19,275 bases of DNA. It comes from Burkholderia sp. (GTDB lineage Bacteria; Pseudomonadota; Gammaproteobacteria; Burkholderiales; Burkholderiaceae). The notes beneath the pieces are model-generated. The model was not told the origin of the DNA, made no database searches, and saw only the letters and a list, made by a program, of their open reading frames with translations. The first letter of the stretch is position 1. Every line of letters begins with the position of its first letter. Below, piece after piece: positions 1 to 5,564 of this stretch. The stretch is from positions 1-19,275 of the forward strand of contig JASLEG010000309.1 in assembly GCA_030151225.1 (NCBI GenBank), written 5' to 3'. Made by a program: the position numbers and the translations under genes.

Positions 1-141
1 GACGAGAGTACAACGAGGAGCGGCCGAAGAAATCACTGGGGGGCTTGACGCCGGCAAACTACGCCCGCCAACTGATGGCGAACGCCGCTAAATTAACCCC
101 GGGCTCCAAAGCCGAGTGCTACTGAAAACGGGGGGACGTCG
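1..141 (+). mobile_element. Right end of an IS3-family insertion sequence
   Basis: The window opens inside the last part of an IS3-family transposase gene and leaves the element shortly after its stop codon at 123-125. The G-run and GACGTC at 130-140 probably belong to the right terminal inverted repeat. The left end is outside the window, so the repeat cannot be confirmed by pairing and the exact boundary is uncertain. The next gene starts at 142, so the IS abuts the immunity gene where a bcpA 3' end would be expected. Confidence 0.7.
3..125 (+). CDS. IS3-family transposase OrfB, C-terminal 40 residues (partial)
   Basis: Reading from position 3 gives 40 codons before TGA. They begin REYNEERPKKSLGGLTPANY and end SKAECY. 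The segment Y-N-x-x-R-P-x-x-x-L-G-x-L-T-P is the signature C-terminus of IS3-family integrase-type (DDE) transposases, just downstream of the catalytic Glu region. The catalytic residues lie outside the window. The gene is cut by the window edge, so whether the whole element is intact cannot be seen. No sign of a frameshift is visible in this piece. Confidence 0.85.
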   Translation, partial: REYNEERPKKSLGGLTPANYARQLMANAAKLTPGSKAECY

Positions 142-903
142 ATGCGGCATATTCCGGAGGTTGCCGACAAGATACGTAATCGGGTCAAGCCCATCAATTT
201 GAAGCGCTGCTATGATGGACTTGCAAGAGATCATGTTGTAATCGGATTTTACGATTATTTTGTCAATGGCGGCATGTCGTCGCTTAAAAATAATTTATAC
301 GTCTCGTGTGTTCTCGAGTTGGCCTCCCTTTCCATAAGCGAGGATGGCTTTGAATTGCAAACGCCCGATTATTTACTGTACTCCATGCTGTCCGACTCCG
401 ATGCGATGATTCAGGCGTTCTCGGTTGCCACGCCCCAGGGGTTCGTGAACGCTAGAGAAGATCCATTAAACAATCAATTCTACGTTCACATGGTTCAGTT
501 GGCTATGGTGGGCGACGATGCCTCTCTGGCGGACAAGATTCGCAGAATGGCGAAGAACGGACGGAAGCCGCTGCGAAATCAATGTGAGCGTGGCGAGGAT
601 TTTTTCTCGACATTGATTCGGGGCGACAAGGAAGGTCTTGAGAAAATCATTCGCTCTGATGCTACCCGTAAGGTGGAGCATGTGTATACAGAGGATTATT
701 TTTCTTTCGCGGCCGTACTGGAGGCCAAATTGTGTTGGCGCCGAGGCATTTTTGTCGAAATCGATCATCCGCTAGTACCGATGGAGCTAATGCCGGTGAA
801 GCCCCTTGACCACTACGATGATGTATACGACTTCCTAAAGCCGGGTTGGGTACCGCCTCCGCAGGGGATGTTCGGCAGAGTTTCCCGATGGTTCAAGACA
901 TGA
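142..903 (+). CDS. bcpI: Imm49-family immunity protein (orphan BcpI/CdiI-like)
   Basis: This is a 253-aa soluble protein with no signal peptide, predicted to act in the cytoplasm by binding and neutralising a cognate polymorphic-toxin domain. The C-terminal half carries the pattern I recognise from the Imm49 family: LEAKLCWRRGIFVEIDHPLV followed by P-M-E-L-M-P-V, a DHYDDVYDFLKPGW segment and a proline-rich end. The length fits an intact member. The ATG at 142 follows the G-rich end of the IS directly, so the native leader may have been replaced and transcription may now come from the IS side. The codon pattern is much more AT-rich than the pel genes, as is usual for horizontally moving toxin/immunity cassettes. 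The neighbours (lipoprotein gene, then TpsB gene) match the bcpA-I-O-B order, but no toxin gene is present here. The family call comes from recalled sequence patterns, not a search. Confidence 0.78.
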   Translation: MRHIPEVADKIRNRVKPINLKRCYDGLARDHVVIGFYDYFVNGGMSSLKNNLYVSCVLELASLSISEDGFELQTPDYLLYSMLSDSDAMIQAFSVATPQGFVNAREDPLNNQFYVHMVQLAMVGDDASLADKIRRMAKNGRKPLRNQCERGEDFFSTLIRGDKEGLEKIIRSDATRKVEHVYTEDYFSFAAVLEAKLCWRRGIFVEIDHPLVPMELMPVKPLDHYDDVYDFLKPGWVPPPQGMFGRVSRWFKT

Positions 904-933
904 TCGGTCAACGTCGCTGACATTGAGGTAGTG

Positions 934-1155
934 ATGGAAAAAATAAAATGGCCGGCAGCTTTGATATTCGTCGTATCAGTACTTCTCGCTGCGTGCGAGA
1001 CCATACCGCCGGATGCACCGCCACGTCCGCCGCCGAAGCCGGAAATGGAACCTGTATTGCCTTCGTGGTCAAGCACCACGTGGGTCATGAGCTTTTGGAA
1101 ATGGAGCGGCACCGAATGGGTTTGGATTCCGGGACACTTTGCACCCAAACCATAA
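934..1155 (+). CDS. bcpO: Small lipoprotein of the CDI locus (BcpO-like)
   Basis: This is a 73-aa protein with a lipoprotein signal: a short basic start (MEKIKW), a hydrophobic core and lipobox L-A-A-C with the modified Cys at residue 21. Residue +2 is Glu, not Asp, which favours the outer membrane. The mature part is Pro-rich (residues 25-36) and ends with tryptophan-rich sequence and WVWIPGHF, a short motif common in small Burkholderia lipoproteins. I chose the ATG at 934, with GAGG at 925-928 as ribosome binding site, over the GTG at 931. It lies 30 bp after the immunity gene and 24 bp before the transporter gene, exactly the place of bcpO in Burkholderia bcpAIOB loci. The exact role of BcpO is poorly defined in the literature I know. 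Confidence 0.72.
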   Translation: MEKIKWPAALIFVVSVLLAACETIPPDAPPRPPPKPEMEPVLPSWSSTTWVMSFWKWSGTEWVWIPGHFAPKP

Positions 1156-1179
1156 GATCAAAACGACAACACCTCAATC

Positions 1180-1906
1180 ATGACAATCCGTATTCCGGCC
1201 GTGCTTCTGTCAGCTGCGTGGCTGATACCCATGGCGGCGTCGGCGCAAGAAGCGCCGCGGCTGATCATTCCGGGCAACGATCAGCAAAGCCGACAGCAGG
1301 AAGAAGCGCGTGAGCGCGAGCGTGCTGTCTCCGCGCCCGGGGTGCGTTCGGGCGTGACGGCGAGCGCCGAGTTTCCCACGCTGCCATCGGAAACGCCGTG
1401 CTTTCGCATCGATCATTTCTCCCTCGACGTGCCCGACGCGCTGCCCGCATCCGTGAAGTCGCAAGGCGTGTCGGCGCTGCCGATGGACCGCTTCGCGTTC
1501 GCGCGCGAATGGCTCGACCACTACACCGGCCAGTGTGTCGGCAAACAAGGCCTCGACGTGCTCGTCAAGGGGTTGCAGCAGGCGATTCTCGCCCGCGGCT
1601 ACGTCACGACGCGCGTGCTGCTGCCCGAACAGGATCTGTCGACCGGCACCCTCAAGTTGTCACTGATCCCCGGCGTGATCCGCCACGTGCGCTTTGCCGA
1701 TGAGAAATTGCGCGGCACCTGGCAAACCGCCTTCCCGATTCGCGACGGCGAGCTGCTGAACCTGCGCGACCTCGAGCAGGGCCTCGAGCAGATGAAGCGC
1801 GTGTCGAGCCAGGACGTCTCGATGCAGATCGTGCCCGGTGTACAAGCCGTCCGGCTTTCCGACGGCCCGCGTGACGCTCGGGTTTCAGCTGACGGCCCAG
1901 TTCTGA
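1180..1906 (+). pseudogene. bcpB: bcpB/TpsB two-partner-secretion transporter, barrel deleted
   Basis: The intact gene would encode an outer-membrane TpsB (FhaC/ShlB-like) transporter that exports the BcpA toxin exoprotein. What remains is a signal peptide (residues 1-22, ending AASA), a charged linker rich in Q/E/R (about 33-47), a first POTRA domain (about 70-163, starting CFRIDHFSLDVPD and including LARGYVTTRVLLPEQDL), and most of a second POTRA ending QIVPG at residue 220 (nt 1839). The whole beta-barrel is then missing. Twenty codons that look like the normal C-terminus follow at 1844-1906 in the +1 frame: KPSG then FPTARVTLGFQLTAQF and TGA, with the terminal Phe typical of outer-membrane barrels. 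In the original frame translation runs on meaninglessly to 2016. The gene is therefore an internal deletion plus frameshift and cannot form a pore. Confidence 0.75.
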
Positions 1907-1982
1907 TGAAGGCGCGATCGGACCATCTGGCGCTTCGCCGTTGCAACGGCGCCGGTGAGGACAGAGGTGGCCGCGCAAATTC

Positions 1983-2550
1983 GGACAGGCGGGTAAGTGG
2001 AATGCCCGGGCCCTGAGCCAGCGATGATGCAGGCAAGGGAATCCGAAAGATGACGAAGAGAACCCGACGCACGCACTCAGCGGCGGTCAAGGGCGAGCGC
2101 ACGCTGGCCGAACTGGCGCAGCAGTTCGATGTGCACCCGAACCCGATCACGGAGTGGAAGCGGCAATTGCAGGAGCGTGCGGCGGATGTGTTCGGCGCGG
2201 CCGGTCCACCATCGAACCAGCCGCCGGTGGACGTGCAAACGCTGCACGCGAAGATCGACATCTTGAACACCGATCAGGGCAGTCAGTTCACGGTGTGGCT
2301 TGGCGCGACAAGGTGTTCATCGAGCGAGTCTGGCGCAGCATCGAGTACGAAGAAGTGTATTTGAAAGCGTACGCGTCGGTCAGCCACGCCCGGCACTCCA
2401 TCGGCGACTACATCGATCTGTGCAACCGGAAACGGCCCCATTCGAGCCTGGCGGATCGGACACCAAGAGGCATACTTCGCGACGCTGCCCGCGATCAAAT
2501 CGGCAGCATGATGCCCCGGACATTCCACTTTATTTTCGACGGCCCGGCGA
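1983..2550 (+). mobile_element. Internally deleted IS3-family element
   Basis: A short decayed element about 570 bp long lies between the bcpB remnant and the pel leader, against about 1.2-1.4 kb for an intact IS3 element. AAGTGGAATG at 1995-2004 near the left end is the exact reverse complement of CATTCCACTT at 2521-2530 near the right end. GC-rich bases adjoin each on the inner side, consistent with terminal inverted repeats. The outer boundaries are approximate because no target-site duplication could be identified. Between the repeats lie pieces of orfA and orfB (see the pseudogene entry). The element is of a different IS3 subtype from the one at the window start. Confidence 0.65.
2050..2511 (+). 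pseudogene. IS3 transposase orfA/orfB remnant with several deletions
   Basis: ATG at 2050 begins an OrfA helix-turn-helix protein: MTKRTRRTHSAA, then VKGERTLAELAQQFDVHPN and EWKRQLQERAADVFG. About ten residues normally found after SAA (AFKAKVALA-type) are absent. A large deletion then joins the orfA segment ending LHAKI directly to the OrfB catalytic-core piece DILNTDQGSQFT, which contains the second catalytic Asp region. A further deletion and frame change leads to WRDKVFIERVWRS, then YEEVYLKAYASVSHAR and RKRPHSSLADRTP. A last small frameshift near 2465 leads to EAYFATLPAIKSAA and TGA at 2509-2511. At least four lesions are visible, so no functional transposase can be made. Confidence 0.8.
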
Positions 2551-2635
2551 TTTAAAGGGGAGCGGTCGAAAACGTTTGCGCAAGTTCGAATTCGGGATTT
2601 AAAAATTATTCCAAGATCGTTGATTCGGCGGGACA

Positions 2636-2701
2636 AAGTTCAAATCCGCATGACAATTAAGAAATGATGCGTGTTCGCCGGGGAATCAAGTTAAAATCCG
2701 C
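2636..2701 (+). repeat. Pair of 14-bp direct repeats upstream of pelA
   Basis: AAGTTCAAATCCGC at 2636-2649 recurs as AAGTTAAAATCCGC at 2688-2701, with 13 of 14 bases identical. The starts are 52 bp apart, close to five helical turns, so a protein bound to both copies would sit on one face of the DNA. The second copy overlaps the best -10 candidate. This may be an operator for a pel regulator, but the regulator is unknown and the match could be chance. Confidence 0.4.
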
Positions 2702-2774
2702 GCCGTTTCAGCGATGCGGCGCAATGGCGATGCAACGCAACGACTCGCGGCTTTCGATAACACGACAATGAAGC

Positions 2775-2807
2775 ATGGCGTGGCGCCCTCGTCGGGCATC
2801 GCGCCAT
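2775..2807 (+). other. Possible hairpin just before the pelA start codon
   Basis: ATGGCG at 2775-2780 can pair with CGCCAT at 2802-2807, and GCCC at 2785-2788 with GGGC at 2794-2797, leaving a five-base loop (2789-2793) and an internal bubble. The structure would end 12 nt before the chosen pelA ATG at 2820, which has no clear Shine-Dalgarno sequence. It could limit translation initiation, but in DNA this GC-rich such pairings arise easily. Confidence 0.25.
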
Positions 2808-2819
2808 CAGCAGAATTCC

Positions 2820-5564
2820 ATGGGAAACAGATTCAACCGATTCGCTGCCGCGCTCGGCGCTCTGGTGGCGCGCGCGTTGCGTAAGGGCGTGCCGTGGCTG
2901 CTCGCGTGCGCGTCCGGCGCGTCGGCTCTGGCCGCCGTGCAGCCGCTCGCGGCCACCGCCGATCGCCCCAATCTGGCCTTCTATTACGGCGCCAGTCCGC
3001 CTGTCGACGCCCTGCAGGCCTTCGACGCCGTGGTGGTCGATCCCGCACGCGGCTTCGATCCGCTCGCCCATCCGCTCGCGCACACGGCGTGGCTCGCGCG
3101 CACCGCGGCCGAGGCCGGCGAGGCGCCGGCGCAGTTCGTCGCGCGCGCGATCGAGCCGCTGTGGCAGCGCGGCTATCGCGGCTTCCTGCTCGACTCGCCG
3201 CAGGCGCTGGCCGCCGCAGGCGCGATCCATGCCGCGCATCCGGATGCGAAGCTGGTGGCCGGTGGTGCCGATGCGCTTCAGGCCGCCGCGAGCGTCGCGC
3301 ACGATCTCTACGCCGTGCTCGGCGATGCGCTGGTGCACGGCCTGAACCCGGCGGGCACCTTCCCGCTCGACGTGCCGCCCGCGCAGCGCGATGCACGCGC
3401 GGCCGCCGCGCGCGCGTTCACGGCGCAGACCGGCGTGCCGGTGGTGTCGATCGAATCCTGCCCGCGCACCGACCGCGCCTGCGCGCGCCAGACCGCCGAG
3501 GCCGTGCTCGCGCTCGGTGTCGAGCCGTACGTGACGAGCCCCGCGCGCGACGTGGTGGGGATCGGCGCGATCGAGACGCTGCCGCGCAAGATTCTGGTCG
3601 TGCAGGATCGCGACCCGAAGCAGCCGCTCGACATCAGCATCGGCGTGCGCGACCTCGCGACGCCGCTCAACTACCTCGGCTACGACGTCGAATACGCCGA
3701 TTTCGCCACCGGCCTGCCGAGCGACATCACGCCCGACCGCTATGCCGGCGTGGTGGTGTGGCTGCAGGGCACCGGCGTGCCGGACACGCGCGCCTGGGAG
3801 CGCTGGGTGGCCGCGCGCGTGGTCGATCACGTGCCGGTGGCCTTCCTCGACCAGTTCGGCTTCGATCCGTCGGGCCCGCTCGCCACCGGGCTCGGCCTGC
3901 AGGCGGTGCAGGGCCCGTTCGCGGGGCCGGTCAACGTGATCGCGCGCGATCCGATGATCGGCTTCGAGATCAACCCGCGCAACGATCCGCGCGACCTGCT
4001 GGGCGTGCAGGTGGGCCCGAGCGGGCACGCGCTGCTGCGCCTCGGCGTGAACGGCGGCGAGCTCGACCCGGTGGCGATCCTGCCGTGGGGCGGCTACGCG
4101 CTCGCGCCGTACACGGTGGTGTCGCTCGACGGCGCCGAGATGGAGCGCTGGGCGATCCAGCCGATCCGCTTCCTGAGCGCCGCGCTGAGATTGCAGCCGA
4201 TGCCCTCGCCGAGCGTGACCACCGAGAACGGCCGCCGCCTGCTGATGACGCACGTGGACGGCGACGGTTTCGCGTCGCGCACCGAATTCCCCGGCCCCGA
4301 CTACTCGGGCGAGGCGCTCTACGAGCAGATCTTCTCGCGCTACAGGATCCCGATGACGCTGTCGGTGATCGAGGGCGAGGTCGGGCCGGCCGGGCTCTAT
4401 CCGAAGATCTCGCCGCGCCTCGAGGAGATCGCGCGCAAGATGTTCGCGCTGCCGTGGGTCGAGGTCGGCACCCACACCTACTCGCATCCGTTCCAGTGGG
4501 AAGACGTGGACGGCAGCACCGGCGCGAAGGTCGATCGCGGCGGCGGCGACGCGGCCTTCTCGCTGAACATCCCCGGCTACAAGTTCAACATCGATCGCGA
4601 GGTGTCGGGCTCGATCGACTACATCGACTCGCGGCTCGCGCCGAAGGACAAGAAGGTGGTGGTGCTGCAGTGGTCGGGCGACTGCCAGCCGCCCGGCATC
4701 GTGGTGCGCAAGGTGTACGAGGCGGGCGTCTACAACTTCAACGGCGGCGACACCGTGATCACGCGCTCGCAGCCGACCTGGACCGCGATCGCGCCGATCG
4801 GCGTGGACAAGGGGCCGGGCGCGTACCAGGTGTATGCGCCGAATCAGGACGAGAACGTCTACACGAACGACTGGCAGGGCCCGTTCTACGGCTTCGACCG
4901 CGTGCTCGAGACCTTCTCGATGACCGACAGCCCGCTGCGCTTCAAGCCGATCGACATCTACTACCACATGTACAGCGGCACCAAGGTGGCCTCGCTGCGC
5001 TCGCTCGACAAGATCTTCACGGCCGTGCTGAGCCAGCCGCTGCTGCCGGTGCACGTGACCGACTACATCCGCAAGGTGCTCGACTGGCGCGGTTTCGCGG
5101 TGGCGCGCCAGACCGGCACGCGCGACGGCTGGCTGGTGCGCGGCAACGGCATGGTGCGCGAGCTGCACTGGGCCGGCAGCGAGGTGCCCGATCTCGCGCA
5201 CGCCTCGGGCGTGACCGGCTACGCGCCGGGCCCGGACGGCAACTACCTGCACGTCGACGACGGCGCCGCGCGCTTCACGCTCGCGCCGGCCGGTGCTTCT
5301 GCGGCCACGACGCAGCGTCCGTACATCGCGGTGGCCAACGGCTTCGTGCGCCACTTCCAGGTGAAGCCGCACGGGCTCGCGTTCGAATTCGGCGGCTACT
5401 ACCAGCCCTTCGTCGAGCTCGCCCGCGCGCAGCGCTGCGGCGTGCGCGTGGCCGGCCAGCCGGTCGCCGCGCATGCGGACGGCGCGCTGCTGCGCTTCGA
5501 CACCACCGGCGTGGCCGGCCCGCGCGTCACGTATCAAGCCGTCGAGATCGATTGTGACCGCTAG
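2820..5564 (+). CDS. pelA: PelA: Pel polysaccharide hydrolase/deacetylase
   Basis: PelA is a periplasmic bifunctional enzyme that partly deacetylates the GalNAc-rich Pel polymer and can cleave it. The protein is 914 aa (Pseudomonas PelA is about 950). It begins with a basic N-terminus and a hydrophobic signal segment (VPWLLACASGASALA, residues about 27-41). A TIM-barrel glycosidase-like domain follows (about 45-255, starting NLAFYYGAS; acidic candidates D125 in GFLLDSP and E212 in VSIES), then a Rossmann-like middle domain (about 258-465). The deacetylase domain carries H478-V-D480-G-D482 and T-H552-T-Y-S-H556-P-F, the expected catalytic Asp and metal-binding Asp/His/His set. The C-terminal part is beta-rich. 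ATG 2820 was chosen because it leads into the signal peptide; the upstream ATG 2775 adds 15 basic residues and follows an in-frame stop at 2769. It overlaps pelB by 11 nt. Confidence 0.92.
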   Translation: MGNRFNRFAAALGALVARALRKGVPWLLACASGASALAAVQPLAATADRPNLAFYYGASPPVDALQAFDAVVVDPARGFDPLAHPLAHTAWLARTAAEAGEAPAQFVARAIEPLWQRGYRGFLLDSPQALAAAGAIHAAHPDAKLVAGGADALQAAASVAHDLYAVLGDALVHGLNPAGTFPLDVPPAQRDARAAAARAFTAQTGVPVVSIESCPRTDRACARQTAEAVLALGVEPYVTSPARDVVGIGAIETLPRKILVVQDRDPKQPLDISIGVRDLATPLNYLGYDVEYADFATGLPSDITPDRYAGVVVWLQGTGVPDTRAWERWVAARVVDHVPVAFLDQFGFDPSGPLATGLGLQAVQGPFAGPVNVIARDPMIGFEINPRNDPRDLLGVQVGPSGHALLRLGVNGGELDPVAILPWGGYALAPYTVVSLDGAEMERWAIQPIRFLSAALRLQPMPSPSVTTENGRRLLMTHVDGDGFASRTEFPGPDYSGEALYEQIFSRYRIPMTLSVIEGEVGPAGLYPKISPRLEEIARKMFALPWVEVGTHTYSHPFQWEDVDGSTGAKVDRGGGDAAFSLNIPGYKFNIDREVSGSIDYIDSRLAPKDKKVVVLQWSGDCQPPGIVVRKVYEAGVYNFNGGDTVITRSQPTWTAIAPIGVDKGPGAYQVYAPNQDENVYTNDWQGPFYGFDRVLETFSMTDSPLRFKPIDIYYHMYSGTKVASLRSLDKIFTAVLSQPLLPVHVTDYIRKVLDWRGFAVARQTGTRDGWLVRGNGMVRELHWAGSEVPDLAHASGVTGYAPGPDGNYLHVDDGAARFTLAPAGASAATTQRPYIAVANGFVRHFQVKPHGLAFEFGGYYQPFVELARAQRCGVRVAGQPVAAHADGALLRFDTTGVAGPRVTYQAVEIDCDR

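Larger units (their letters stand above)
2551..2819 (+). promoter_or_regulatory. AT-rich leader and probable promoter region of the pel operon
   Basis: About 270 bp separate the IS remnant from pelA, with A/T-rich stretches (2596-2610, 2650-2666, 2688-2697) that contrast with the GC-rich operon. A TAAAAT at 2692-2697 could be a -10 element. The matching -35 position (2669-2674, GCGTGT) is poor, which would fit an activator-dependent promoter. Other contents are the 14-bp direct repeat, a weak GCGCCG/CGGCGC hairpin at 2700-2722 and a second hairpin just before the start codon. No open reading frame here looks coding. The promoter call is inference. Confidence 0.4.

Noticed and set aside
948..1313. 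121-codon plus-strand frame overlapping the small lipoprotein gene
   Set aside because: It overlaps two genes in another frame, lacks a ribosome binding site and has no family-like features.
1840..2000. Idea that bcpB was simply cut by insertion of the adjacent IS element
   Set aside because: Likely C-terminal codons and a stop of bcpB are present 75 bp before the IS, so the barrel was lost by internal deletion, not by the insertion.
1907..2016. Continuation of the bcpB reading frame past 1906
   Set aside because: The residues after the deletion junction in that frame are composition noise, while the +1 frame gives a credible TpsB C-terminus ending at 1904-1906.
2775..2819. Upstream ATG at 2775 as the pelA start
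   Set aside because: It adds 15 mostly basic/polar residues before the signal peptide and has no better ribosome binding site; kept only as an alternative.
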